A stretch of 64,000 nt of DNA. Source: Rhodococcus oxybenzonivorans. GTDB lineage: Bacteria > Actinomycetota > Actinomycetes > Mycobacteriales > Mycobacteriaceae. Both the position numbers and the translations under genes were made by a program. The notes under the pieces were generated by a model, which saw only the letters and a list, made by a program, of their open reading frames with translations, had not been told where the DNA came from and ran no database searches. The DNA lies in assembly GCF_003130705.1 (NCBI RefSeq), contig NZ_CP021354.1:2356001-2420000 (forward strand). The letters run 5' to 3'. Positions within the stretch are counted from its first letter, which is position 1. The number at the start of each line of letters is the position of its first letter. Below, in pieces: positions 50,469-59,429 of this stretch.

Positions 50469-51307
50469 GCTGGCGAATGAGGGTGGTGCACACCACCGGT
50501 TATGCCTACGACGCGCCGGTGACGTCTTCATACAACGAGGCGCGGCTCACGCCCCGCGGCGACAGCAGGCAGACGGTGATTCTCAACCGAGTGGAGACCA
50601 CCCCGGCCACCCGTTCGTATCGCTACACCGACTACTGGGGTACCGCGGTCACCGCCTTCGATCTGCATGCGCCGCATCGGGAACTCGAGGTCACAGGGCT
50701 GTCGGTCGTGGAGACGGAACCGTTCTCGGCTCCCGAGGAGTCGGTGGATTGGGACGAACTGGCGGGGCCGGCGGTGACCGACCGGTTCAACGAGCAGCTC
50801 AGCAACACCGAGTACGCGCCCCGCCACCGGAAGCTCGACGCGATCGCTCGCGACCTCCGCAAGGGGTGCACGCCCGAGGAAGCCGTTGTGGCCGCAGCGG
50901 ACTGGGTGCACGCGGAAATGGCGTACGTTCCCGGGACCACGGGCGTGCACACGTCGGCAGTCGAGGCCTGGGCCGAACGGGAAGGCGTATGCCAGGATTA
51001 CGCCCACCTGACGCTCGTCCTGTTACGGAGCATGGGGATTCCCAGCCGGTACGTGTCGGGATATCTGCACCCGAAAGCGGATGCGGCACTGGACGACACG
51101 ATCGCGGGGGAGAGCCACGCCTGGGTGGAGGCATGGACCGGCGCGTGGTGGGGATACGACCCCACCAACGCTGTGGCCGTCAACGAGCAGCACGTGTCGG
51201 TGGGTGTCGGGCGTGACTACGCCGACGTCCCGCCGCTCAAGGGAATCTTCTCGGGAGGGCAGGCAACAGACCTCGAAGTCGTCGTGGAGATCACACGCCT
51301 GGCGTAA
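50465..51307 (+). CDS. Transglutaminase-like cysteine protease
   Basis: A 280-aa protein with an N-terminal beta domain (RVVHTTGYAYDAPVTSSYNEARLTPR) and a transglutaminase core: Cys176 in EGVCQDYAHL, His218 in ESHAWVEAW and Asp232 in GYDPTN form the triad. There is no signal peptide. GTG 50465 overlaps the alpha-E stop. It probably cleaves or transfers an amide made by the ATP-grasp partner. Confidence 0.92.
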   Translation: MSWRMRVVHTTGYAYDAPVTSSYNEARLTPRGDSRQTVILNRVETTPATRSYRYTDYWGTAVTAFDLHAPHRELEVTGLSVVETEPFSAPEESVDWDELAGPAVTDRFNEQLSNTEYAPRHRKLDAIARDLRKGCTPEEAVVAAADWVHAEMAYVPGTTGVHTSAVEAWAEREGVCQDYAHLTLVLLRSMGIPSRYVSGYLHPKADAALDDTIAGESHAWVEAWTGAWWGYDPTNAVAVNEQHVSVGVGRDYADVPPLKGIFSGGQATDLEVVVEITRLA

Positions 51308-51368
51308 AGTCCGGCGCAGAACTGTGGAAAGCAAGGACTAACGATCCATTCCGACGAAGGTGGGTTCA

Positions 51369-52142
51369 ATGTCTCCAACCGCACAGGAATACGTAGAGGT
51401 CGAGCCGATCTCGGACATCAAGAAGTACTCGGCGGAGGCAATCGGCACTTTCGTGCTGGTTTTCTCGGCAGTGGGCACGGCGGTGTTCGCCGGAGCCAAG
51501 GTCGGCAATCTCGGTGTCGCCCTGGCTTTCGGACTGACGCTCCTCTTCCTCGTCTACGCCATCGGTCCCATTTCCGGGTGTCACGTCAATCCGGCCGTCA
51601 CCATCGGACATCTGGCCCTCGGCCGAGTGTCGGTGGTCCGGGCCGGTCTGTACATCGTGGCCCAGGTGATCGGCGGCCTCCTCGCAGGACTCGTCATCTA
51701 CGCAATTGCGCAGAGTCTGCCGTCGTACGACCGCAAGGCCGACGGGCTCGGGGCCAACGGCTGGGGTGAGCACAGCCCCTCGGCGATCAAAGGCCCGCTG
51801 GGCGGCATTCTGGAGAACGGATACGGCATCGGTGCTGCGATGATCGTCGAGGTCCTCCTCACCGCTTTGCTCGTGTTCGTCGTCCTGGCCTCGACCGACC
51901 AGATCTCGGATGTACCGCTGGCGGGTGTGTCCATCGGCTTCACCCTCGCGGTGATCCACCTGGTGTCCATTCCGATCGACAACACGTCGGTGAACCCCGC
52001 CCGCAGTCTCGCTGTGGCCCCGTATCAGGTCGGCGCGCTGTCGCAGGTGTGGTTGTTCCTTGTTTTCCCGTTGATCGGCGGTGCGGTGGGCGCCCTGGCC
52101 TACCGCTCGCTGTTCGGCAGGTACGACCGCCTGCAGAGCTGA
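51369..52142 (+). CDS. Aquaporin (MIP family)
   Basis: A 257-aa channel with six membrane helices. The two NPA boxes are in GCHVNPAVTIGHLALG and NTSVNPARSLAVA. SVNPARS with a following aromatic-poor stretch resembles AqpZ-type water channels more than glycerol channels. ATG 51369 follows GAAGGTGG. It may help osmotic adjustment; it is not adjacent to the ectoine genes. Confidence 0.93.
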   Translation: MSPTAQEYVEVEPISDIKKYSAEAIGTFVLVFSAVGTAVFAGAKVGNLGVALAFGLTLLFLVYAIGPISGCHVNPAVTIGHLALGRVSVVRAGLYIVAQVIGGLLAGLVIYAIAQSLPSYDRKADGLGANGWGEHSPSAIKGPLGGILENGYGIGAAMIVEVLLTALLVFVVLASTDQISDVPLAGVSIGFTLAVIHLVSIPIDNTSVNPARSLAVAPYQVGALSQVWLFLVFPLIGGAVGALAYRSLFGRYDRLQS

Positions 52143-52161
52143 CGAAAGCCGGCTCCCTTTG

Positions 52162-52244
52162 ACGAACGCCGGGCACGGCTCACCCGGACGAGCGGGCGAT
52201 GGCCGCCATCGCCGAGATGGTCGCGGCGGATCTCACTGCCAGCT
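52162..52244 (+). pseudogene. Possible gene remnant after the aquaporin
   Basis: An open frame without a start ends TAHPDERAMAAIAEMVAADLTAS, which reads like the C-terminal helix of a real protein. It begins after an in-frame stop and overlaps the end of the next gene on the other strand. It is too short to assign, and chance is possible. Confidence 0.2.
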
Positions 52245-52796
52245 GAAATCGGCTCTCAGCCGCCTTGCCACGAGCTCGAACGTCGTCCGCTCCATGACGG
52301 CGCCCTCGCGCCGGATCCCTTCCTCGGGCACGTCGAGCACCCGGTCGAGGCGGACCCAGCTCGGGCGACGCTCGGAGTCCCAGGAACCCGAGCCGACCGC
52401 CACCCAGTCGCGGTCACCGTCGTGCTTGCTCTGCGAGGACAACATGAGGCCCAGGAGGGTCGCGCCGTCCCGCCCGACGACCAGTACCGGCCGATCCTTG
52501 CCCTGTGCAGGATCTTCCTCGTACGCCACCCAGGTCCACACGATCTCGCCCGGGTCCGCGCGCCCGTCCAGATCGGGGGAGTACTGCACCTTGCGGGCAC
52601 GGTGGGCAGTCGGCGCGGAGTTCGCGGTAACCGGGCGGCCAGGGCTCGGCTTCGGCGCGGTGGTCGCCGAACCGGTCAGCACACCGGCTGCGCGGTCGAG
52701 TGCGCCGGACTTCTGCAGCTGCTGCAGCAACTGGGGGCCCTTGTCTCGCGCCAGTTTGGCCAGTGTCTTCCCGATGCTGCTCCACGTGCTCGCCAT
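52233..52796 (-). CDS. PemK/MazF-like domain protein
   Basis: A 187-aa protein. The N-terminal 70 residues are helical then Pro/Ala-rich. Residues about 80-185 look like the PemK/MazF barrel (PGEIVWTWVAYEEDPAQGKDRPVLVVGRDGATLLGLMLSSQSK, WVRLDRVLDVPEEGI). Plasmid-type toxins of this fold cleave RNA, but no antitoxin gene is adjacent. The conserved place beside lepA (as Rv2405) suggests a housekeeping role. Confidence 0.75.
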   Translation of the reverse strand: MASTWSSIGKTLAKLARDKGPQLLQQLQKSGALDRAAGVLTGSATTAPKPSPGRPVTANSAPTAHRARKVQYSPDLDGRADPGEIVWTWVAYEEDPAQGKDRPVLVVGRDGATLLGLMLSSQSKHDGDRDWVAVGSGSWDSERRPSWVRLDRVLDVPEEGIRREGAVMERTTFELVARRLRADFSWQ

Positions 52797-52804
52797 GGCC
52801 GTCG

Positions 52805-52810
52805 AGCTTA
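52805..52810 (-). promoter_or_regulatory. -10 element TAAGCT of the PemK-like gene
   Basis: On the minus strand TAAGCT lies 8 nt before the ATG at 52796, with no ribosome site. It is 40 bp from the lepA promoter on the other strand. Confidence 0.4.
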
Positions 52811-52850
52811 GTGCGTGTATGCCGCAGCAGCCGGAGTCCGGTGGCTTGGA

Positions 52851-52856
52851 TATCCT
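52851..52856 (+). promoter_or_regulatory. -10 element TATCCT, leaderless lepA
   Basis: TATCCT ends 5 nt before the GTG at 52862. No Shine-Dalgarno sequence is present. Confidence 0.45.
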
Positions 52857-52861
52857 GACAG

Positions 52862-54754
52862 GTGACAGTGGCCCGGAACCGGGCCGGTGCCGGTCCAGGT
52901 AAGGGGTCCCCCATCAGCAGCTTCGCCGACAAGACGTTCACGGATCCCGCACAGATCCGGAATTTCTGCATCATCGCGCACATCGATCACGGCAAGTCGA
53001 CGCTGGCCGACCGCATGCTTCAGCTCACCGGCGTGGTCGAAGAACGGCAGATGCGGGCCCAGTACCTCGACCGCATGGACATCGAGCGCGAACGCGGCAT
53101 CACGATCAAGGCGCAGAACGTCCGGTTGCCGTGGAAGGTAGGTGACGAGGAATTCGTCATGCACCTCATCGACACGCCCGGGCACGTCGACTTCACGTAC
53201 GAGGTCTCGCGCGCCCTCGAGGCGTGCGAGGGCGCGGTGCTGCTGGTCGACGCCGCTCAGGGCATCGAGGCGCAGACACTGGCCAACCTGTATCTGGCGA
53301 TGGAGAAGGACCTCACCATCATCCCGGTGCTCAACAAGATCGATCTGCCTGCCGCCGATCCCGACCGCTACGCCGAGGAAATCGCGCACATCACCGGCTG
53401 CGAGCCGGGCGACGTGCTGCGCGTGTCCGGCAAGACCGGTGTGGGCGTCAAGGAACTTCTCGACGAGGTCGTGAAGCAGATCCCGGCGCCGGTCGGCGAC
53501 GCCGACGGACCGGCGCGCGCGATGATCTTCGACTCCGTGTACGACGCCTACCGCGGTGTCGTCACCTACGTCCGCGTGGTCGACGGGCGGATCTCCCCAC
53601 GCGAGAAGATCACCATGATGTCGACCGGCACCACCCATGACCTCATCGAGGTCGGCATCATCTCGCCGGAGCCGAAGGCGAGCATCGGACTGGGTGTCGG
53701 CGAGGTGGGCTACCTCATCACCGGTGTGAAGGACGTGCGGCAGTCGCGCGTCGGCGACACCGTCACCGCAGCGCGTGGTGGCGCCACGGAACCGCTCGTC
53801 GGCTACCGCGACCCCAAGCCGATGGTCTATTCGGGTCTGTATCCCCTCGACGGCTCCGACTACCCGGTGCTGCGCGACGCCCTGGACAAGCTGCGCCTCA
53901 ACGACGCCGCACTCGCTTACGAGCCGGAGACGTCGGTGGCGCTCGGATTCGGCTTCCGGTGCGGGTTCCTCGGACTGCTGCACATGGAGATCACCCGCGA
54001 CCGCCTCGAGCGTGAGTTCGGCCTCGAACTCATCTCCACGTCACCCAACGTGGTGTACCGCGTGGTGATGGAGGACGGTGCCGAGCACGTCGTCACCAAC
54101 CCGTCCTACTGGCCGGAGGGCAAGATCCGCGAGGTGTACGAGCCGATGGTGAAGTGCACCGTCATCGCGCCCAGCGAATTCATCGGGGCGATCATGGAGC
54201 TGTGCCAGAACCGGCGCGGTGAACTCGGCGGCATGGACTATCTGTCGGAGACCCGAGTCGAGCTGCGCTACGAAATGCCCATGGGCGAGATCATGTTCGA
54301 CTTCTTCGACGCGCTGAAGTCCCGCACCAAGGGGTATGCGAGCCTCGACTACGAAGAGTCCGGTGAACAGCAAGCGGATCTGGTGAAGGTCGACATTCTG
54401 CTCCAGGGCGAGGCCGTCGACGCGTTCTCGTCGATCGTGCACCGCTCTGCCGCCGGCGCCTACGGCGGACGGATGACGTCCAAGCTGCGCGAGCTCATTC
54501 CGCGCCAGCAGTTCGAGGTGCCCATCCAGGCGGCCATCGGCGCGAAGATCATCTCCCGTGAGAACATCCGCGCGATCCGCAAGGACGTGCTTGCCAAGTG
54601 CTACGGCGGCGACATCAGCCGTAAGCGGAAGCTGCTCGAAAAGCAGAAGGAGGGCAAGAAGCGCATGAAGACCATTGGCCGAGTAGAAGTTCCCCAGGAG
54701 GCTTTCGTCGCCGCGTTGTCCTCCGAAGCGGTCGGCGACAAGCCGAAGAAGTAA
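52862..54754 (+). CDS. lepA: Elongation factor 4 (LepA)
   Basis: A 630-aa ribosome-dependent GTPase. G1 is [16 protein letters not shown]3 DTPGHVDF and G4 NKID. The domain order G-II-III-V is followed by the LepA-specific C-terminal domain ending [19 protein letters not shown]. It assists ribosome function under stress and 30S assembly. The GTG start gives about 25 extra basic residues before SFADKTF. Confidence 0.96.
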   Translation: MTVARNRAGAGPGKGSPISSFADKTFTDPAQIRNFCIIAHIDHGKSTLADRMLQLTGVVEERQMRAQYLDRMDIERERGITIKAQNVRLPWKVGDEEFVMHLIDTPGHVDFTYEVSRALEACEGAVLLVDAAQGIEAQTLANLYLAMEKDLTIIPVLNKIDLPAADPDRYAEEIAHITGCEPGDVLRVSGKTGVGVKELLDEVVKQIPAPVGDADGPARAMIFDSVYDAYRGVVTYVRVVDGRISPREKITMMSTGTTHDLIEVGIISPEPKASIGLGVGEVGYLITGVKDVRQSRVGDTVTAARGGATEPLVGYRDPKPMVYSGLYPLDGSDYPVLRDALDKLRLNDAALAYEPETSVALGFGFRCGFLGLLHMEITRDRLEREFGLELISTSPNVVYRVVMEDGAEHVVTNPSYWPEGKIREVYEPMVKCTVIAPSEFIGAIMELCQNRRGELGGMDYLSETRVELRYEMPMGEIMFDFFDALKSRTKGYASLDYEESGEQQADLVKVDILLQGEAVDAFSSIVHRSAAGAYGGRMTSKLRELIPRQQFEVPIQAAIGAKIISRENIRAIRKDVLAKCYGGDISRKRKLLEKQKEGKKRMKTIGRVEVPQEAFVAALSSEAVGDKPKK

Positions 54755-54763
54755 CGCAGCCCC

Positions 54764-54784
54764 GCCCGGAGGCGTTCCCTCCGG
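54764..54784 (+). terminator. Hairpin after lepA
   Basis: CCCGGAG (54764-54770) pairs with CTCCGGG (54778-54784), just after the lepA stop. There is no T run, so termination is uncertain. Confidence 0.4.
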
Positions 54785-54812
54785 GGTGTCCGAACGAAAG
54801 TAGGTACGCGGC

Positions 54813-55751
54813 GTGGCAATCGAAACCTGGCTGACCCGGACTCTCGGGATCGAGGTGCCGATCTTCGGAGCCCCGATGGGCGGGCGGGCAGGCGGCACTC
54901 TCGTCGGTGAGGTGTCGAAGGCGGGCGGGCTCGGCCTACTCGGGGCAGCCCGCTATGCCACCCCGGAGTGGATCGCGGACGAGGTGGCGATCGCGCGCGG
55001 TATCGGCGGGGACGCCTTCGGGATCGGCCTGATGACCTGGGCGCTCGACGACGATGACGCGTTGCTCGACGCCGCTCTGGCTCAGAACCCGCGGGTGGTC
55101 TCGCTCTCGTTCGGGAACCCCGCACCGTATGTGGATCGGGTCCACGACATCGGTGCGCTCGTGGTGTCGCAGGTCAACACCGTCGAGGACCTTCGCGTGG
55201 TGGAAGCTGCCGGCGTGGACGTCGTCATCGCCCAGGGCGGTGAAGCCGGTGGTCACACCGGTCGAATCGGGACGCTGCCCCTGCTGCAGGAGATCCTCGA
55301 GGCCACGTCGTTGCCCGTGCTCGCCGCAGGAGGAATCGCGACCGGTCGCGGCCTTGCCGCGGTGATCGCCGCCGGCGCCGAGGGCGCGATGATCGGGACC
55401 GTCCTGCTCGCGAGCCCGGAGACCATCGGCCCGGAGTATGCGCGGAGCAAACTGATCGCCGCGGGCAGCGCCGACACCGTCTACACCTCGGTGTTCGACC
55501 AGGCCCGCAGCCAACCGTGGCCTTCGCGGTGGGGTGGCCGGGCGCTGCGCAACGACTTCACCGGCAAGTGGCACGACGCCGGCGCCGCAGAGAGCGAACT
55601 CGCCACGGCGTACGACCCCGCGAATCCCGACCTCGGGGTCGTGTACGCGGGCGAAGCGGCCGGGTTGGTCACTTCCGAGCAGCCGGCGGGAGAGGTGGTC
55701 CGCCGGATCGCCGCCGACGCGGAGCGACTGCTGACGCGTTTCGCGAAGTGA
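54813..55751 (+). CDS. Nitronate monooxygenase (2-nitropropane dioxygenase family)
   Basis: A 312-aa FMN enzyme with a TIM barrel: IFGAPMGGRAGGTLVGEVSKAGGLGLLGAA binds FMN, DVVIAQGGEAGGHTGRIGTLPLL holds the catalytic His, and PVLAAGGIATGRGLAAVIAAGAEGAMIGTVLLAS is the phosphate site. It oxidises nitronates such as propionate-3-nitronate. The GTG start follows a weak GAAAGTAGG. Flavin ene-reductase relatives cannot be fully excluded. Confidence 0.9.
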   Translation: MAIETWLTRTLGIEVPIFGAPMGGRAGGTLVGEVSKAGGLGLLGAARYATPEWIADEVAIARGIGGDAFGIGLMTWALDDDDALLDAALAQNPRVVSLSFGNPAPYVDRVHDIGALVVSQVNTVEDLRVVEAAGVDVVIAQGGEAGGHTGRIGTLPLLQEILEATSLPVLAAGGIATGRGLAAVIAAGAEGAMIGTVLLASPETIGPEYARSKLIAAGSADTVYTSVFDQARSQPWPSRWGGRALRNDFTGKWHDAGAAESELATAYDPANPDLGVVYAGEAAGLVTSEQPAGEVVRRIAADAERLLTRFAK

Positions 55752-55788
55752 CGGCAACGAAGGTGTAGCGCCGAGTCCTCCGATATGC

Positions 55789-55807
55789 CAAGGTTAGCCT
55801 TGGCTTA
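55789..55807 (+). promoter_or_regulatory. IdeR/DtxR-type iron box
   Basis: CAAGGTTAGCCTTGGCTTA agrees with the IdeR consensus at about 13 of 19 positions, with the left half AGGTTAGCCT intact. It lies 17 bp before the second siderophore-binding lipoprotein start. Confidence 0.6.
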
Positions 55808-55824
55808 TCGGAGAGGGGTGCGCT

Positions 55825-56808
55825 GTGCCTGGAGGTCTGGTCATCGCGGTCGTGATGTCGGTGATGTTCGCCGGTGCCGGCTGCAGCGTCGACGCTCGTT
55901 CCGACGAGGTAGCCGAGCGGCAGATCACGGTCGACCATCGCTTCGGCACGACGACCGTGGAGGGCACACCGACCCGGATCGTCGCGACGAGCAGCCAATG
56001 GCTCGACGCGTTGCGGGAATTCGACGTCCAGCCGGTGGGATATCTCTCAGCTGGTCCGAGGGGGGACGAGCGGGGACTCTATCCGTGGGAATCCGACGTT
56101 GCCGAGTCGGCGGTCGAACTGGACCGCGCGTCGGTGACCCAGTCGGGTGCGCCGTTGCCTGCCGAAGAAATCGCCGCCATGAATCCCGACCTGATCCTCG
56201 GTTCGTTCGCCATCACGGATCAAGACGACTTCGATCGAATCTCCGGCATCGCACCCACCGTTGCGGCGATCGGCAATGAACAGGTCGACCCGTGGGAATT
56301 GCAAGTCGAGATGCTCGGTCGACTGCTCGGTAAGGAGGGGCAGGCAGCCGAGATCGTCGCCAAGACCGACGGATTCGTGAACGGCCTGACCGAGCGCCTG
56401 CCCGGCCTCGCGGGCAAGACGGCTGTCCTCTCCCAATTCATGTTCGCCACCGATCAATTGGTGGTGGTGGCCGATCCTGACGACGGCGCGAGTACCGTCT
56501 TTCGCCGGCTGGGACTGACATTGCCGCCGGATCTCGTCGAGGAGGCGGGTGCCACGGGCGGTCGGCTGATGCTGAGCCCGGAAAGGGTCGACGCCCTGGA
56601 CGCCGATCTCGTCGTCATGTTGCCCAACGGCGGCACGCGCGAGGACCTGATGGCACTGCCAGGATTCGCCGAGCTCCCGTCGGTACGTGGCGGTGGGCTC
56701 GCGGCCCAGGACTACGCGACCGTGGTGGGATTCAACACGCCGTCGAGCCGCTCGCTGGTGTATTCCCTGAACCGGATCATGCCCCAGCTCGAGGCAGTGG
56801 CCACCTGA
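55825..56808 (+). CDS. Iron-siderophore ABC transporter substrate-binding lipoprotein
   Basis: A 327-aa FepB/FhuD-type binding protein. The Sec signal peptide ends in lipobox FAGAGC with Cys20. FGTTTVEGTPTRIVATSSQWLDALREFDVQPVGYL and MNPDLILGSFAITDQDDFDRISGIAPTVAAIG are family segments. Unlike the 4350 protein it has no twin arginine. It has no adjacent permease. Position after lepA matches the mycobacterial lipoprotein LppR. Confidence 0.87.
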   Translation: MPGGLVIAVVMSVMFAGAGCSVDARSDEVAERQITVDHRFGTTTVEGTPTRIVATSSQWLDALREFDVQPVGYLSAGPRGDERGLYPWESDVAESAVELDRASVTQSGAPLPAEEIAAMNPDLILGSFAITDQDDFDRISGIAPTVAAIGNEQVDPWELQVEMLGRLLGKEGQAAEIVAKTDGFVNGLTERLPGLAGKTAVLSQFMFATDQLVVVADPDDGASTVFRRLGLTLPPDLVEEAGATGGRLMLSPERVDALDADLVVMLPNGGTREDLMALPGFAELPSVRGGGLAAQDYATVVGFNTPSSRSLVYSLNRIMPQLEAVAT

Positions 56809-58821
56809 TCAGACGGTCTGATGCGCAGGTTGGAAGCCGCCCGCGGCGGCCTCTTCGGCGCGGATGACGTGAACCACAGCGTTGATCAACGCCAGGTGGG
56901 TGAACGCCTGCGGGAAGTTGCCCAGATGTCGTCCCGACGCCGGGTCGATTTCCTCCGCGTACAACTTCAGTGGACTCGCGAAGCCCAGCAGCCGGTTGCA
57001 CAAATCCTTGGCGCGGTCGAGCTCACCGATCTCGACGAGCGCCGAGACCAGCCAGAAGGAACAGATCGTGAACGTGCCCTCCTTGCCCTCGAGTCCGTCG
57101 TCGGTGGTCTCCACCTGATAGCGCAGGACCAGGCCGCCCTCGGTCAGCTCGTCGGCGATGGCGAGGACCGTGGCGCGGATACGCGGATCGTCCGCTGGAA
57201 GGAACCGCAGTAGCGGGGCAAGAAGCAGTGAGGCGTCGAGGTCGTCGCTGCCGTAGCGCTGAGTGAAGACACCGCGACGATCCACCCCGTGCTCGAGGAT
57301 GTCCTCCTTGATCTCGTCGGCCAGGTCCGACCACTGCTGGGCATAACTCGCCTCACCCTGCTGCTCGGCGAGTTTGGCGCCGCGGTCGAGGGCTACCCAG
57401 CACATGATCTTCGACGAGGTGAAGTGCTGTGGTTCGCCGCGCACCTCCCAGATGCCGCGGTCCGGGTGCCGCCAATGCTTGACTGCTTCCTCGACCTGAC
57501 GTTTGAGCATCGGCCACAACGTTTCGGGAACCCGCTCCCGCGACTTCACGTGCAGATACACCGAGTCGAGGATCGTTCCCCAGATGTCGTGCTGGTTCTG
57601 GTTGTATGCACCGTTGCCGATGCGCACCGGCTTCGCCCCGCCGTACCCGGACAGGTGATGCAGTTCGGCCTCATCGAGGGTCTGCTCGCCCCCGACGCCG
57701 TACATGACCTGGAGCGGATGATGGTGGCCGTCCTCGGAGGCAGAAACGTCGTAGATGAACGAGAAGAAATCGTTGGCTTCACGGTCGAGCCCGAGACTGT
57801 ACAGACCCCACAACGCGAAGGTCGAATCGCGAACCCACGCGTAGCGATAGTCCCAGTTACGTTCCCCGCCAGGTGTTTCCGGCAAGGAGGTGGTGGACGC
57901 GGCCAGAAGAGCGCCCGTGGGCGCGTACGTCAAACCCTTCAGCGCGAGCGCACTCCGCTGGAGGTAACCGCGCCACTTGTGGTCGGGGAAACGGCCGATG
58001 GTGATCCATTCCCGCCAGCATTTCGCGGTGTGCCACATCTTATGGGCGGCCTCGTCGAACGTCTGGGGTGCGGGCAGGTGTGACCAGGACAGCGCGACGA
58101 ACACGTTGTCGCCCTCGACCATGCGGGTTCGGGCCCTGGCCTCGCGGCCCTCGAGGCCGATCTTCAGATTGGTGGTGAGCCGCAGCACCGGATGATCACC
58201 CGGGCCGCTCGCGTTGCAGGTGGCCGTGGCCTCCTCGTACACCTTGCCCGTGTACTCCCAGTGCGCTGTGCCACGGTGATAGTCGAAGGCCGGTTCGCAG
58301 CTCATCTCGAATTCGACCGTTCCGTTGACGCACTTGACCGTTCGCAGCAGAACATGCTCGGCGTCCCAGTCGGTGGGTGTGCGCCGATGCGAACGGGAGC
58401 GTTGCTCGGTGTTGTGCCACGGGCCGAGCACCAGCGCGTCACGGACGATCAGCCACCCCGTCTCGGTTTGCCAGGTGGTCTCGACGATGAGCCCGCCCGG
58501 CAAGTAGCGGCGGGCCGCCGGCACGTTCTGCCCGTACGGACCGATGCGGAAGTGGCCGGCGCTGCGGTCGAGGATCGCGCCGAAGACGCTGGGGGAGTCG
58601 GGACGTGGGATGCACATCCATTCGACGGCCCCGTTACGGGCGATCAGGCACGTCGTTTCACAGTCCGAGAGGAACGCGTAGTCGTCGATCGGTGGAAACG
58701 TGTCGTGCCGATGGTGCCCGCCGGATGCGGTCTTACCAGGGGTCGTCGGCCCGAACGGAAGCTTCTGGTTCTCGGTGGACACCATCTGGACATCATCGAC
58801 CGCCTGCGTCGCGCCGTCCAC
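56809..58821 (-). CDS. Glycoside hydrolase family 15 trehalase
   Basis: A 670-aa enzyme. Its N-terminal beta-sandwich begins IDDYAFLSDCETTCLIARNGAVEWMCIPRPDSPSVFGAILD. The (alpha/alpha)6 barrel has LPETPGGERNWDYRYAWVRDSTFALWGLYSLG, GIWEVRGEPQHFTSSKIMCWVALDRG with a catalytic Glu, and AEEIDPASGRHLGNFPQAFTHLALINAV with the second. Layout and position match Rv2402, a trehalase that splits trehalose to glucose. A glucoamylase-like activity is the alternative. It converges on the lipoprotein gene with no gap. Confidence 0.9.
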   Translation of the reverse strand: MDGATQAVDDVQMVSTENQKLPFGPTTPGKTASGGHHRHDTFPPIDDYAFLSDCETTCLIARNGAVEWMCIPRPDSPSVFGAILDRSAGHFRIGPYGQNVPAARRYLPGGLIVETTWQTETGWLIVRDALVLGPWHNTEQRSRSHRRTPTDWDAEHVLLRTVKCVNGTVEFEMSCEPAFDYHRGTAHWEYTGKVYEEATATCNASGPGDHPVLRLTTNLKIGLEGREARARTRMVEGDNVFVALSWSHLPAPQTFDEAAHKMWHTAKCWREWITIGRFPDHKWRGYLQRSALALKGLTYAPTGALLAASTTSLPETPGGERNWDYRYAWVRDSTFALWGLYSLGLDREANDFFSFIYDVSASEDGHHHPLQVMYGVGGEQTLDEAELHHLSGYGGAKPVRIGNGAYNQNQHDIWGTILDSVYLHVKSRERVPETLWPMLKRQVEEAVKHWRHPDRGIWEVRGEPQHFTSSKIMCWVALDRGAKLAEQQGEASYAQQWSDLADEIKEDILEHGVDRRGVFTQRYGSDDLDASLLLAPLLRFLPADDPRIRATVLAIADELTEGGLVLRYQVETTDDGLEGKEGTFTICSFWLVSALVEIGELDRAKDLCNRLLGFASPLKLYAEEIDPASGRHLGNFPQAFTHLALINAVVHVIRAEEAAAGGFQPAHQTV

Positions 58822-58850
58822 CTGTGCGGCCTCCCGGCATCGGCGGGCGA

Positions 58851-58856
58851 TAGGGT
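58851..58856 (+). promoter_or_regulatory. -10 element TAGGGT, leaderless small membrane gene
   Basis: TAGGGT lies 6 nt before GTG 58863, with no ribosome site. It shares the 41-bp gap with the divergent trehalase gene. Confidence 0.4.
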
Positions 58857-58862
58857 GGTGCG

Positions 58863-59054
58863 GTGGAATTGATGGCGAGTTGGTGGGACGGCTTCGAGCT
58901 GTGGATCGCCGGCCTTCCCTTCGTTCCTCAAGTCGCTCTCGTGCTGCTGGTCATGGTGCCGGTGTGCCGCGGCGTCGCGTGGCTGCTCGATCGAGCACTG
59001 GCCGCAGTCTTCGTCCTGCTCAGGCGGGATGTTCCCACAGTGGAGGAACCCTGA
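58863..59054 (+). CDS. Small membrane protein (Rv2401A-like)
   Basis: A 63-aa protein with a short amphipathic N-terminus (WWDGFELWIAGLPFVPQ), one membrane helix (VALVLLVMVPVCRGVAWLL, about 24-42) and a basic then acidic tail. It starts at leaderless GTG 58863 (ATG 58872 is an alternative). It occupies the place of the mycobacterial small membrane protein between trehalase and the cys operon. Function unknown. Confidence 0.75.
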   Translation: MELMASWWDGFELWIAGLPFVPQVALVLLVMVPVCRGVAWLLDRALAAVFVLLRRDVPTVEEP

Positions 59055-59131
59055 TGCCGCGCTCCCGCGTCACACTCGCCTTACTCGCGCTCCTCGTTCT
59101 CGTTGTCGTCGCCTGGCTGCTCACCCGATAG
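59054..59131 (+). CDS. 25-residue membrane microprotein
   Basis: ATG 59054 shares one base with the stop of the upstream membrane gene and opens 26 codons: MPRSRV, then LALLALLVLVVVAWLL and a final TR. The whole product is one membrane helix with basic ends. GGAGG at 59042-59046 is 7 nt before the ATG. The coupled start, good ribosome site and clean topology favour a real product. Confidence 0.55.
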   Translation: MPRSRVTLALLALLVLVVVAWLLTR

Positions 59132-59166
59132 CTCGGTTCGATTCGAGAGGCTGGTTCAGCCTCTGC

Positions 59167-59172
59167 TACAGT
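59167..59172 (+). promoter_or_regulatory. -10 element TACAGT of the cys operon
   Basis: TACAGT lies 7 nt before GTG 59180, so transcription should start at or next to the leader-peptide start codon. Confidence 0.55.
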
Positions 59173-59179
59173 CCACGGC

Positions 59180-59269
59180 GTGTCTGAAGCCGCTGTACAC
59201 CAGGTCCGCCATGAATTGGCGTTGATCGCTGTCGGCATGCTTGCAGTCGCCGACATCGACTGTTGTTGA
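59180..59269 (+). CDS. Cysteine leader peptide ending Cys-Cys-stop
   Basis: GTG 59180 opens 29 codons whose product ends ADIDCC; the two TGT codons (59261-59266) are directly before TGA. There is no Shine-Dalgarno sequence, and the -10 position implies a leaderless mRNA. Leaderless short ORFs with Cys codons at the end are known in mycobacteria as sensors of charged tRNA-Cys upstream of sulfur genes. Here the ORF precedes the sulfate importer operon by 160 nt, with complementary RNA segments in and after it. Confidence 0.75.
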   Translation: MSEAAVHQVRHELALIAVGMLAVADIDCC

Positions 59270-59422
59270 TTCTCACCCCGCACCCAGCAGTCGGCATTTC
59301 CCGCATCGAGCAGTTCCGCCGCCGATGCCGCATCGCTCTTTCCGTTGCGTTCCTGCGGGTGCCGACGGGCGCGTCCCCTCTTTCGTTTCCTACTACTCCT
59401 CTGTGAATATTTCCCAGGAAGG
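59231..59422 (+). promoter_or_regulatory. Putative cysteine-responsive translational attenuator
   Basis: Four segments can pair alternatively: 1 GTCGGC (59231-59236), 2 GCCGAC (59249-59254), 3 GTCGGCA-ttt-CCCGC (59290-59304) and 4 GCGGGTGCCGAC (59355-59366). TTCCTGcGGG (59350-59359), overlapping segment 4, is complementary to CCCAGGAA (59413-59420), the subI ribosome site. A ribosome stalled on the Cys codons would cover segment 2, let 3 pair with 4 and free the ribosome site. When 2 pairs with 3, the ribosome site can be masked. This model is inferred from base pairing only. Confidence 0.6.
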
Positions 59423-59429
59423 TTTCTCC

